Source of the DNA: Treponema sp.
GTDB taxonomy: Bacteria; Spirochaetota; Spirochaetia; Treponematales; Treponemataceae
DNA: 64,000 nucleotides
Direction of reading: 5' to 3'
NCBI GenBank assembly: GCA_017645785.1
Contig: JAGCNW010000030.1
Span: 295,222 to 359,221 of the forward strand
In this document: one piece after another, positions 15,084 to 23,755 of the stretch
How positions within the stretch are numbered: the first letter of the stretch is position 1
Layout of the letters: each line of letters begins with the position of its first letter
The notes under the pieces: generated by a model
The model's database searches: none
The model's input: the letters and a program-made list of their open reading frames with translations, nothing else
What the model was told of the DNA's origin: nothing
Program-made: the position numbers and the translations under genes

Positions 15084-16049
15084 TTAAACTGTGACGGCTT
15101 GTTTTTTCGCAAGCTCCCGCGCCTGCTCTAGCGAAACGCCTGTCGCCTGCGCGATTTGCTCCAAAGTCAGTATGCCCATTTTAATAAGATTTTCCGCGTT
15201 CTCCACGGCCTTTTGCCGCGCGCCCTCGGCGAGACCTTCCTCACGGCCTTCGGCGAGGCCTTCCTGGCGGCCTTCGGCGAGACCTTCCTCTCTGGCTTCT
15301 TTTTTCCAGCCGCGGATCGCGCGCTCCTCGTTGAATTCTGTCAAGTACATGCCGACTATCTCCTCTTTTTGCTCGCGGACAAAGCCCTCCAAAAAGTTCT
15401 CCTCAATCGCCCAGTCGACGGCCTCGTTCACGGCTTTGTCAATTTGCATGCCGGCCTTCTTGTTGGCGGAAATTTTTCCCACAAGCCTGACATAATCATA
15501 CATCGGTTTGCAGCTTTTGACAAGGCTCTCGTTCATGCCGGGATTTATGTTGATGACCTCCGCGGTCCACTCAAAGTCGCCCGACTTGTCCTCAATCTCA
15601 AAGGCTTCTGACAGCCGCAGCTTGTATCGCTCGGGGCGGCCGGGCTCGCCGTTGTAAAAGACGACGAAGCGCGGGTTTGGGATTTTCACCAGCGACGACC
15701 AATGCAAGTCCAAGTCCTTTTGCGCCAAGTGCTTTTGGTAGAGTTCCGCGAAGTACAAAAGGCCGCGGAGAGGCATGTTGGCGTTGGGGCGGCTCTGCTG
15801 CTCGTAGAGCGTCATCTGGCTGTCGACCAAAAACGACACGTCGTTGTACATCTTGATGTAGATGACGTTTTCGATTGTGTTCAGCGTGAGCGCGTCGGGG
15901 TCGGTGTAGTTCGTGCCGTTAAGGGCGTTGTACAAGTCCAGCCGCCAGCGCTTGCTGCGCTCGGTGTCTGTGCCGAAAATGGCGATGAAAAGCCTGTCGC
16001 GCAACTGCGGCTGCGTCCGGCCTGTGATTTGTGGGTTGATTCCGTCCAT
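15084..16049 (-). CDS. Rpn family recombination-promoting nuclease / putative transposase
   Basis: The 321-residue product matches the Rpn/PDDEXK family common in spirochaetes and clostridia. The N-terminus has RDRLFIAIFGTDTERSKRWRLDLYNALNGTNY, then VSFLVDSQMTLYEQQS, MPLRGLLYFAELY and IPNPRFVVFYNGE. The Asp in VSFLVD and the Glu in LYEQQS lie where the PD-(D/E)xK site is expected. The end carries three 8-residue units (EGLAEGR/EGLAEGA) and a helix LTLEQIAQATGVSLEQARELAKK that recurs in this family. AAGGAGG lies before the ATG, inside an inverted repeat. It is an isolated minus-strand gene between two plus-strand units, consistent with acquisition. Confidence 0.8.
   Translation of the reverse strand: MDGINPQITGRTQPQLRDRLFIAIFGTDTERSKRWRLDLYNALNGTNYTDPDALTLNTIENVIYIKMYNDVSFLVDSQMTLYEQQSRPNANMPLRGLLYFAELYQKHLAQKDLDLHWSSLVKIPNPRFVVFYNGEPGRPERYKLRLSEAFEIEDKSGDFEWTAEVININPGMNESLVKSCKPMYDYVRLVGKISANKKAGMQIDKAVNEAVDWAIEENFLEGFVREQKEEIVGMYLTEFNEERAIRGWKKEAREEGLAEGRQEGLAEGREEGLAEGARQKAVENAENLIKMGILTLEQIAQATGVSLEQARELAKKQAVTV
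15219..15290. repeat. Three 24-base tandem repeats in the Rpn gene
   Basis: Each unit encodes EGLAEGR plus one variable residue (Q or E) on the minus strand. The near-identical 24-base units could vary in number by slippage without breaking the frame. Confidence 0.7.
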
Positions 16050-16058
16050 GCGAAACCT

Positions 16059-16083
16059 CCTTATAGTTTTGTATACTATAAGG
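16059..16083 (-). promoter_or_regulatory. Inverted repeat overlapping the Shine-Dalgarno of the Rpn gene
   Basis: Perfect 9-base arms CCTTATAGT and ACTATAAGG are separated by 7 bases (ATACAAA on the minus strand). The 3' arm runs into AAGGAGG, so an RNA hairpin would hide part of the ribosome site. As DNA it could instead be an operator, since TTGATA lies just upstream of it on the minus strand. Confidence 0.6.
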
Positions 16084-16193
16084 TATGAATTTTTATCAAG
16101 AATTTTGCATTTTTTAAAAGATTTCCGCAGAAAATTTGCGGAGTTTTAGCGCGATTTTCAGTTTGTTGAATTCGCTCCCTAACGCGTCCACGC

Positions 16194-16222
16194 TTGAACA
16201 TTCCGCCAAAAAACATTATAAT
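16194..16222 (+). promoter_or_regulatory. Promoter of metG
   Basis: TTGAAC (16194-16199), a 17-base spacer and TATAAT (16217-16222). The predicted leader is ~25 bases and ends in AGAGG before the ATG. Confidence 0.75.
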
Positions 16223-16251
16223 GCTTCAACTAAAATTTACAGAGGCGCATG

Positions 16252-18549
16252 ATGAAAAGAAGACTCGTAACCTCGGCTTTGCCGTATGTGAACAACATTC
16301 CGCACTTAGGAAACTTAATTCAAATGCTTAGCGCGGACGTTTACGCCCGCTTTTGCAGGAGCAGGGGATACGACACCCTTTATGTTTGCGGAACGGACGA
16401 ATACGGAACCGCGACAGAGACAAAGGCGCTGGAAGAAAAAAAGACTCCGCGCGAGCTTTGCGACTACTACTTTAAGGAACACACAAAAATCTACGACTGG
16501 TTCAAAATTGACTTTGACATTTTTGGCCGCACCTCAAATCCCGAATGCACTGAGCGAACGCAAGAGCTTTACATGGACTTGGAAAAGAACGGCTACATCG
16601 TTGAAAAAACGAACACCCAGCTTTACTGCCCCAAGTGCCAGCGCTTTTTGGCCGACCGCTATGTTCACGGCATTTGCCCCAAGTGCGGAAGCGACAAGGC
16701 TCGCGGCGACCAGTGCGACGACTGCGGAAGCCTTCTTGACCCGATTGAGCTAAAGGAACCAAAGTGCTCAACTTGCGGCGCGACTCCCGAACCAAAAGAG
16801 ACCAAGCACCTTTACATAAACCTTCCGGCCGTAAGCGAAAAGCTAAACGAATGGATGGAAAAAACTAGCGCCGAAGGAAAGTGGAGCGACAACGCGATAA
16901 ACATCACAAAGGCATGGATCCGCGACGGACTCAACGAGCGCGCGATCACCCGCGACCTAAAGTGGGGCATTCCCGTTCCCCGTCAAGGCTACGAGAACAA
17001 AGTATTTTACGTTTGGTTCAACGCTCCGATCGGCTACATCTCAATCACACAGCAGCTTGCCAACGAGCTTAAGGCCGCCGGAAAAGAATCCTTTGACTGG
17101 AAGTCTTGGTGGCAGCCCGAGCAAAAGGACGTTGAATTGTTCCAGTTTATCGGAAAGGACAACATTCCCTTCCACACGGTAATTTTCCCGTGCACGCTTT
17201 TGGGAAGCGGCCGCGATTGGACAAAGCTTTACCACATGAGCTCAACCGAATACCTCAACTACGAGGACGGAAAATTTTCAAAGAGCCGCGGCGTTGGCGT
17301 TTTTGGAAGCGACGCGATTGAAACCGGCATTCCGGCCGACGCTTGGCGCTTTTACATTTTCTACAACCGTCCCGAAAAGCAGGACTTCCAGTTTACATGG
17401 AAGGACTTCCAGGAAAAAATCAATTCCGAGCTTGTAGGAAATTTGGGGAACCTTGTCAACCGCACCCTCTTGTTCGTCAACAAGTACTACGAGGGAAAGA
17501 TTCCCGCAGCGCCCGTTGACGAAGAATTGTGGGCCAAGGTTAAGGACTTGGAAGCCAAGATTACCGAAAACCTTGAATGGGCAAACCTTAAGGACGCCTT
17601 CCGCCAAATCTTTGAAATCGCCGACATTTGCAACAAGGCTTTCCAAGCGGCGGAACCATGGAAGGCTCGCAACGAAGATCCAGAAAAAGCAAAGAAACTC
17701 ATTTACAACCTTTGCTATGTAATCAAAGACTTGATGATCATGGCCCATTCATACATGCCCCAGTACACGCAAAAAGTGATGGGCTATTTTGGAAAGACCA
17801 TAAAGGAAAGCCGCGTCGGCCAGCCAACTCTCGAAGGCTTGGATTGGAACGACTTGGGCAAAATGGAAGGCTTGGACAAGCTTGGCCCGACCGAGATTTA
17901 CTTCACTCCGATGGACAAAAAGACGATGGAAGCTTTCAGGGAAAAATTCTCAGGAAGCCAAAAGGAACGAAAGGAAGGCGAGGGCAAAAAGAAAGAGCAG
18001 GCCAAGAAGGCCGCAAAAGAAGAGCCCGCTCCGCTTCCTGCCGCCGAGCAGCCCGCGCACTTTAACAAGAACATTGAGCTTCGCGTCGCAAAAATCCTTA
18101 AGGTTGACAACAACCCCGAGGGCGACAAATTGTATGTTGAGACAATGGACGACGGAAGCGGAACGGAACGAATCGTTCAGTCCGGCTTGCGTCCCTACCT
18201 CAAGCCCGAGGACCTTCTTGGAAAGAACATAATTTTGGCGGCCAACTTGGCTCCCCGAAAAATGCGCGGAATCGAAAGCCACGGAATGCTTTTGGCCGCC
18301 GACTACAAGGACGCCGACGGAAAGGATTGCGTCGAAGTTTTGACAGCGCCTTGGGCCAAGCCCGGCGACCCGGTAATTTTGGAAGGAGCCGATCCTGCCT
18401 TTAAAAAGCCCGACGTGATCGACATCGACACCTTCTGCGCGGTCGAAATCAAGACTGTCAACAAGAGCGTTCAAATCGGCGGCGTCAATTTGACGGTTGC
18501 CGGAAAGGCCATCACGACAGACTTTACCGTGAACGGAGACATTCATTAA
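16252..18549 (+). CDS. metG: Methionyl-tRNA synthetase with C-terminal tRNA-binding domain
   Basis: A 765-residue class I synthetase. The HIGH-type site is PYVNNIPHLGNL near the N-terminus. A zinc knuckle has four CxxC pairs (CPKC, CPKC, CDDC, CSTC; ~residues 125-182). The KMSKS site appears as KFSKS near residue 342. An anticodon-binding helical domain follows, then a Lys-rich linker and, from ~residue 605, an EMAP/Arc1p-like OB-fold (NIELRVAKILKVDNNPEGDKL) that improves tRNA binding. Of two adjacent ATGs, the second (16252) sits at the better distance from AGAGG. The next gene starts directly after its stop. Confidence 0.95.
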   Translation: MKRRLVTSALPYVNNIPHLGNLIQMLSADVYARFCRSRGYDTLYVCGTDEYGTATETKALEEKKTPRELCDYYFKEHTKIYDWFKIDFDIFGRTSNPECTERTQELYMDLEKNGYIVEKTNTQLYCPKCQRFLADRYVHGICPKCGSDKARGDQCDDCGSLLDPIELKEPKCSTCGATPEPKETKHLYINLPAVSEKLNEWMEKTSAEGKWSDNAINITKAWIRDGLNERAITRDLKWGIPVPRQGYENKVFYVWFNAPIGYISITQQLANELKAAGKESFDWKSWWQPEQKDVELFQFIGKDNIPFHTVIFPCTLLGSGRDWTKLYHMSSTEYLNYEDGKFSKSRGVGVFGSDAIETGIPADAWRFYIFYNRPEKQDFQFTWKDFQEKINSELVGNLGNLVNRTLLFVNKYYEGKIPAAPVDEELWAKVKDLEAKITENLEWANLKDAFRQIFEIADICNKAFQAAEPWKARNEDPEKAKKLIYNLCYVIKDLMIMAHSYMPQYTQKVMGYFGKTIKESRVGQPTLEGLDWNDLGKMEGLDKLGPTEIYFTPMDKKTMEAFREKFSGSQKERKEGEGKKKEQAKKAAKEEPAPLPAAEQPAHFNKNIELRVAKILKVDNNPEGDKLYVETMDDGSGTERIVQSGLRPYLKPEDLLGKNIILAANLAPRKMRGIESHGMLLAADYKDADGKDCVEVLTAPWAKPGDPVILEGADPAFKKPDVIDIDTFCAVEIKTVNKSVQIGGVNLTVAGKAITTDFTVNGDIH

Positions 18550-19740
18550 TTGTTTGGCGTCACTGTTCAAAAGCTGGAATTTTCTCCAAGCGGAAACGGC
18601 GGCTCGTTTTTGCAAACTCCCTTTTGGGGCCTCTTTAAGTCGCGCCACGGCTGGAACTTGATTCGGGCCCGCGCCTCTTTTGGCGAAGGGGAGCTTTCGC
18701 AAAAGCAATTTGACTTTTCGATTTTGGTCCGATCGTTTGCGCGCGGATTTTTTAGCCTGGCCTATGTTCCGCTTTTTCCGAACGCGGATGCCTTTAGGCT
18801 TTTGCAAGGCCAAGAGGGCGGCGCTTCCGTCGACGGCGGCCAAAAGAATGGCGCGGCCGCTTTAAGCCCGGAAACTTTTTGCGAGGTTTTGGACTCGTTT
18901 GCCGCCGCTCTAAAGCCGCTTTTGCCGGCCAACACAATTTGCGTCCGCTTTGACCCGCAAGTTGAATTTGCGACGCCCGACGAGCGCGACTCCTTTAACG
19001 CCGGCGTTCGGCTTGCCGCAAAAAAAATCCGTTCCTCCTGCAAAAAGAACGCGGTGGACATCCAGCCGCCTGACACGACGCAAGTGGACTTGATTCGAAC
19101 TGAAGAAGAAATTTTGGCCGCGATGAAAAACAAGTGGCGCTACAACGTGAACCTTGCCAAGCGAAAGGGCGTGCAAATAGAAAAAGTTTCTGGAAACAGT
19201 CTTAACTTGTCTGATTTTGTAGACATTTTTTACGCTTTGTACAAGGAAACCAGCGCCCGCGACGGCATTGCGATGCACGCAAAGGCCTATTACAAGGACT
19301 TGCTTGAGCTTTCGGCCCAAGAAGCGCAAAAAGGCGGCGACGTTCCGCAAGTAAATCTTTACGTGGCCAAGCACGAGGACGATTATTTGGGCGCCATCAT
19401 GACGCTCTTTTCCAAGACAGAAAGCGTTTATCTTTACGGCTGTTCCTCCAACAAAAAAAGAAATTTAATGCCAAACTTCCTTTTGCAGTGGACAGCGATG
19501 AGCGACGCAAAGGGTTACGGAAGCCGCTATTACGACATGTACGGAATGCCGCCCACCGACGATCCCAGCCATCCGATGCACGGCCTTTATCTTTTTAAGA
19601 CCGGTTTCGGCGGAAGGAACGTCCATCGCGCGGGAACTTACGACGTTCCCCTAAAAGGAATATATAAGCTTTGCGTGCTTGCGGAAGGCGTTCGGGCCTT
19701 TTGGCATAAAAAAGTTTTGAAGAAAATTCGCGGAAGGTAA
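18550..19740 (+). CDS. FemAB-family aminoacyltransferase (peptidoglycan bridge formation)
   Basis: The 396-residue product has the two-GNAT-domain pattern of FemA/FemB/FemX proteins: an N-terminal FLQTPFWGLFKSRHGW, a middle KWRYNVNLAKRKGV, then YKETSARDGI, LYGCSSNKKRNLMPNFLLQWTAM and the C-terminal YYDMYGMPPTDDPSHPMHGLYLFKTGFGG. Such enzymes transfer amino acids from aminoacyl-tRNA to lipid II side chains. Treponemal peptidoglycan is known to carry glycine on ornithine, which would fit, but the substrate is inferred. The start is a TTG directly after the metG stop, with GGAG 13 bases upstream, so translation is probably coupled. Location next to a synthetase may be coincidental. Confidence 0.75.
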   Translation: MFGVTVQKLEFSPSGNGGSFLQTPFWGLFKSRHGWNLIRARASFGEGELSQKQFDFSILVRSFARGFFSLAYVPLFPNADAFRLLQGQEGGASVDGGQKNGAAALSPETFCEVLDSFAAALKPLLPANTICVRFDPQVEFATPDERDSFNAGVRLAAKKIRSSCKKNAVDIQPPDTTQVDLIRTEEEILAAMKNKWRYNVNLAKRKGVQIEKVSGNSLNLSDFVDIFYALYKETSARDGIAMHAKAYYKDLLELSAQEAQKGGDVPQVNLYVAKHEDDYLGAIMTLFSKTESVYLYGCSSNKKRNLMPNFLLQWTAMSDAKGYGSRYYDMYGMPPTDDPSHPMHGLYLFKTGFGGRNVHRAGTYDVPLKGIYKLCVLAEGVRAFWHKKVLKKIRGR

Positions 19741-19748
19741 AATAGAAT

Positions 19749-20675
19749 ATGAACATGGAATGCTTTATTTTGGGTTGCGGCGGAATGATGCCGCTTCCGT
19801 ACAGACACCTTACATCCGCTCTTTTAAGGCGCGACGGCGACCTCTTTTTGTTTGACGGAGGCGAGGGAACCCAAGTGTCTCTCCGCCGCCTGAATTTAAA
19901 GTGGAAAAAGATAAACGCGATTTTTGTAAGCCACACCCACGCCGACCATGTGACCGGCCTTCCGGGAATCATGATGCTCAGCGCCCAAGTTGAGCGAAGC
20001 GAGCCCCTTTACATTTACGGCCCGCCCAAAATCGCCGAGTACATCGAGACCAGCCGAAAGGTTTTGGACATGTACATAAACTATCCTGTTGTAGTGAAAG
20101 AAATCACCGCGCCTTGCGTCGTTCACAAAGAAAAGGACTTTCAAGTGCGCGCCTTCCCGCTTGACCACACAAAGGTTTGCGTAGGCTACACGCTGGAAGA
20201 GTTTGACAGGCCGGGCCAGTTCAATCCAAAAGCGGCCGCCGACCTTAAGGTTCCCTGCGGAGCCCTTTGGTCAAAATTGCAAAGCGGCCACGAAGTCACA
20301 GCCAGCGACGGAACTATAGTAAAGCCGGAGCAAGTTCTTGGACCTTCGCGCAAGGGAAGAAAATTCAGCTACGTGACCGACACCCTTTACCTTGACTCAA
20401 TCGCCAAGGAAGTGGCGGGCTCCGACCTCCTTCTTTGCGAGGGAATGTTCGAGGACGCGCTTCTTGACCAGGCAAAAGAAAAAAAGCACATGACCGCCAA
20501 GCAGGCCGCCACAATCGCCCGCGACGCGCAAGTTAAGAAAATGGCCATGATCCATTACAGCCCTCGCTATACGGACAAGGAGCTTGGCGTTTTGGAAAGC
20601 GAGGCCAGAGAGATTTTCCCCGAAGCGATTCTAAGCCGCGACCGAATGCGCTTTGAAATTCCTTACGAGGATTGA
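19749..20675 (+). CDS. rnz: Ribonuclease Z (tRNA 3' endonuclease)
   Basis: The 308-residue metallo-beta-lactamase-fold enzyme has the zinc motif SHTHADHVTG (~residues 61-70), LILGCGGMMP-like N-terminal strand, the long exosite insertion, and distal ligands in YVTDT and HYSPRYTD. It cuts tRNA precursors after the discriminator base, making the substrate for CCA addition. A TAGAAT at 19743-19748 overlaps the first ATG's upstream bases and would place the transcript start at the second ATG (19755, MECF...). That second start is therefore possible, though its -35 (TTGAAG, 20-base spacing) is weak. The end overlaps the start region of the next gene. Confidence 0.9.
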   Translation: MNMECFILGCGGMMPLPYRHLTSALLRRDGDLFLFDGGEGTQVSLRRLNLKWKKINAIFVSHTHADHVTGLPGIMMLSAQVERSEPLYIYGPPKIAEYIETSRKVLDMYINYPVVVKEITAPCVVHKEKDFQVRAFPLDHTKVCVGYTLEEFDRPGQFNPKAAADLKVPCGALWSKLQSGHEVTASDGTIVKPEQVLGPSRKGRKFSYVTDTLYLDSIAKEVAGSDLLLCEGMFEDALLDQAKEKKHMTAKQAATIARDAQVKKMAMIHYSPRYTDKELGVLESEAREIFPEAILSRDRMRFEIPYED

Positions 20676-20686
20676 CGGAACGGCTT

Positions 20687-23600
20687 ATGATCCGAGCCCT
20701 TTCTTTTTGCAAATCCTATTCCTCCTCAAAAAAGCCCGCTTGCAAGGACATAAACTTTGAGGCCGAGCGCGGAAAGATAACAGTTCTTCTTGGCCCAAAC
20801 GGAGCGGGAAAAAGCACTTTGTTAAAGGCCTTGTCAGGCTTTCATTACGCTTCAAGCGGACATATTCTTGTGGAAGGGAACGACGGCGCGATTTTTGACG
20901 CGGCGGAGGCTCCCCAAGAAGTAAAGGCTGTGACAGGCTTCATAAGCGAAGTTCCTGCTCTTTACGACGATTGGACGGTGGAAGAATTTTTGGAAGCCGC
21001 CGCCGCTTTGCGCCTTGCGGAGAATGATGGCAAGACCATAAATGCGGCCGCCAAAAAAGCCGCGCGCCTCTGCAACCTTGACGCAGTTCTCAAGCAAAAA
21101 ATATCATCGCTGAGCCACGGCTATAAGCAGCGCGTGAACTTCGCGCAGGCCCTTGTCCATGACCCGCAAATTCTTATCCTTGACGAACCGGCCACCGGCC
21201 TTGACCCTGAACAAATTCGCGAAATGCGCGAACTTGTCCAAAGCCTAAAAAAAGGCCGCGCCATAGTTTTTTCAACGCATATAATCCAAGAGGCCGAAGC
21301 TCTTGCCGACAAAATCTACATAATAAAAGACGCGGCTGTTGTCGCTTGCGGAAGCCCCAAGGAGCTTATAAAGGCCAGCGGCAAGAGCAGCCTGGAAGAC
21401 GCCTACCTTTTTTTTGCCGCGACTGGCGCGGCCTCGACCGATTCAAGTCTTGCGGCCGATTCCGGCGCGTCAAACGATTCCACGGCAAAAACGGCAGCGG
21501 CCGCTTCTGGCCTTGCGAACGCTTCTAGTTCCACGCCCAAAAATGCGGCGGCCTTTTTTCGCCTAATCCAAAAAGAGCTTTTTGCCTACGCGATAAATCC
21601 ATTTTATTGGATGGCGGCCCTTGTGTTCGCGCTTTTTTCCGCCGCGGCTTTCTTTTTTGGAACCCGCTTTTTTGTTCAAGGAGCCGGAAGCGCTTCGCTC
21701 GCTCCCTTCTTTTTGACAATGCCCTATGTCCTTTCGGTTTTCGTTCCGGCCTTTTGCATGAACATAAGGAGCCGCCTCTTTGACCAGAGCCTTCCTTTTG
21801 GCGAATTCCAAAAAGGCGCGGCGCGATTGTTGGCGGGCCTTTTTGTCTTCGCGCTTTGCTTGCTTCCGACGATTTTGATTCCTGTGTGCGTTTCCTTTTT
21901 TGGAAGCGTGGACGGGGGAGCGGTTCTTGTTTCTTATGCCGGCCTTTTGTTTTTTTTCGCGGCTTCCATTTCTTTTTGCGTCTTTTTGTCCGGCCTCTTA
22001 AAAAGCCGCGCCGCTTACTTTGCCTTTTCTGTTTTGGCATTGGCCGCGATAAATTTCATGCACAACATTTTGACTTATGTTCAGCTGGGAGACTTTCTTT
22101 CCGGCGCGATAAGGTCAATGAGTTTCGCTTGGCGTTTTGATTCCGCCTCAAAGGGAATTTTGGACAGCCGGGACTTTTTGTTTTTCGCGCTTTTGGCCCT
22201 TTTGTTCCTTGTTTTGAACGCTTGTGTTTTGGAACGCAAGAAGGGAAAAAAATATTTTGCCAAGCGCCGCGCCTTTCGTTCATGGACAATAGTTTTTATT
22301 TTTGTCTTTTTGTTTTTGGACGCAAGCAGGGCCTACAAGCGCTTTGACTTTAGCGAAGGCAAAAATTATTCTCCGTCAGAGCGGACAAAGAAAATAATTT
22401 CTGGGGCGCAGGAAAAAATTAGAATTTCTTACTACCGTTCCTCGGAACTGTTGAAGCTTTATCCGCAAGTTCGTGACGTCGGAGATTTTTTGCGTTCCCT
22501 TTGCGCCTCTTGCAAAAACATTTCGTACGCGGAGCTTGACGCAAGCCGGCCGGCCGCCGCGCAAACATTGAAAGAGCTTTCCGTGCAGCCCCTCCAACTG
22601 CAAAGCCAAAAGGAAAATTCCCTTGAATACGTAAACGCCTATTCCGCGATCGTAATCGACTATATGGACAAGACTCTTTACATTCCCGCGGCCTTTTCGA
22701 CCTTCGGCCTTGAATACGACTTGAATTTGCGCCTGGACTATTTGACAAGCCAAAAAAGCCGCCGCGCTTATATCGTTTGCGCAAACGGAATGGATGCCGA
22801 AAAAGATTACAAGAGCGCCCTCGAATGGCTCAATTTGGAAGGCTTTGAAACGACGGTGATTAAGGCAAGCGATTTGCCATTCAAAACTTTGGACGCAAGC
22901 GTTCCTATGGTGCTCGTTGGCTCAAAAGACTTGGACTTGGAAGGCGCGGCGGCGGTCGAACGCTTTTTGGAAAGCGGCGGCTCCGTCTTGGCCATGCTAA
23001 GCCCGTACACTGTTGACATAAACGGTTCTTGGTCCGTGTCAAAGAACAAGGGCGACTTTCTTTTGCCGATTTTTGAACGCTTTGGAATTTCATTTGTCGA
23101 TTCCCTTTGCGCGGACCTTTCTTGCGTCCGGGCCAATTTTTATTCCTCGGAGCCTGACGGAAAGCAGGGCGAAAACAAATCGGTAAACTATCCGCTTTGG
23201 ATAAACATCCTTCCGCAAGAAAGCGCTCCCTACGGCGTTAACGTTTTTTGGGCAAGTCCTTTGACGGTGGAAAAAACAAAAGCCAAAGAAGTCCTTTTTT
23301 CAAGCTCGGCTTCTTGGCGCTTTTTGCCGGACAAAAAAAATCCCGACTTGCTCTTTGACACAAATCCTTTTACCGTTCCAAAAAGCGCGATAGCCGATCC
23401 CTTGGTTCAAAAAGAGGCGAGCGTCTTGGCGGCCAAAAGCTTGGACAAAAAGCTTTTTGTCATAAGCGGAGACTTGTTCGCAAACGATTTGCTTTTGGCC
23501 CTAAGCGGCGGCGAAAACGGCGACTTTAGAAACTTTAACTATTTGACGACAAGCCTTTTGGAATTGTCGGGCGAAAGCGACATGGCCGCGCTAAAGAACA

Positions 23601-23755
23601 AGGGAGCCGCGGATTTTTCTTTGTGGAAAATAACTTCCGGTCAAGAATGGCAGGCGGCAAAAAATCTTTCGATCTTCTTGAACTTCGCCGCCGCGCCGAT
23701 TGCGATTCTGATTTTAATGGCGGTTTATTTCGCTCGAAGGAAGGCAGGCAAATGA
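20687..23755 (+). CDS. Three-in-one Gld-type ABC transporter: ATPase + permease + GldG-like domain in one polypeptide
   Basis: A ~1,022-residue fusion. Residues ~1-235 form an ABC ATPase with Walker A GPNGAGKST, signature LSHGYKQR, Walker B LILDEP and the switch His in FSTHI. A low-complexity Ala/Ser linker follows (~240-285). Then comes a GldF/ABC-2-like permease of about six segments (~300-540), starting LIQKELFAYAINPFYWM. The remainder is a GldG/ABC-auxiliary domain (PF09822 type; SEGKNYSPSERTKKIISGAQEKI, MDKTLYIPAAF, MVLVGSKDLDLEGAAAVERFLESGG) closed by a C-terminal membrane segment. In most bacteria these are two or three genes (gldA/F/G). The ATG at 20687 is preferred to an upstream TTG at 20672. 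Substrate unknown. Confidence 0.8.
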   Translation: MIRALSFCKSYSSSKKPACKDINFEAERGKITVLLGPNGAGKSTLLKALSGFHYASSGHILVEGNDGAIFDAAEAPQEVKAVTGFISEVPALYDDWTVEEFLEAAAALRLAENDGKTINAAAKKAARLCNLDAVLKQKISSLSHGYKQRVNFAQALVHDPQILILDEPATGLDPEQIREMRELVQSLKKGRAIVFSTHIIQEAEALADKIYIIKDAAVVACGSPKELIKASGKSSLEDAYLFFAATGAASTDSSLAADSGASNDSTAKTAAAASGLANASSSTPKNAAAFFRLIQKELFAYAINPFYWMAALVFALFSAAAFFFGTRFFVQGAGSASLAPFFLTMPYVLSVFVPAFCMNIRSRLFDQSLPFGEFQKGAARLLAGLFVFALCLLPTILIPVCVSFFGSVDGGAVLVSYAGLLFFFAASISFCVFLSGLLKSRAAYFAFSVLALAAINFMHNILTYVQLGDFLSGAIRSMSFAWRFDSASKGILDSRDFLFFALLALLFLVLNACVLERKKGKKYFAKRRAFRSWTIVFIFVFLFLDASRAYKRFDFSEGKNYSPSERTKKIISGAQEKIRISYYRSSELLKLYPQVRDVGDFLRSLCASCKNISYAELDASRPAAAQTLKELSVQPLQLQSQKENSLEYVNAYSAIVIDYMDKTLYIPAAFSTFGLEYDLNLRLDYLTSQKSRRAYIVCANGMDAEKDYKSALEWLNLEGFETTVIKASDLPFKTLDASVPMVLVGSKDLDLEGAAAVERFLESGGSVLAMLSPYTVDINGSWSVSKNKGDFLLPIFERFGISFVDSLCADLSCVRANFYSSEPDGKQGENKSVNYPLWINILPQESAPYGVNVFWASPLTVEKTKAKEVLFSSSASWRFLPDKKNPDLLFDTNPFTVPKSAIADPLVQKEASVLAAKSLDKKLFVISGDLFANDLLLALSGGENGDFRNFNYLTTSLLELSGESDMAALKNKGAADFSLWKITSGQEWQAAKNLSIFLNFAAAPIAILILMAVYFARRKAGK

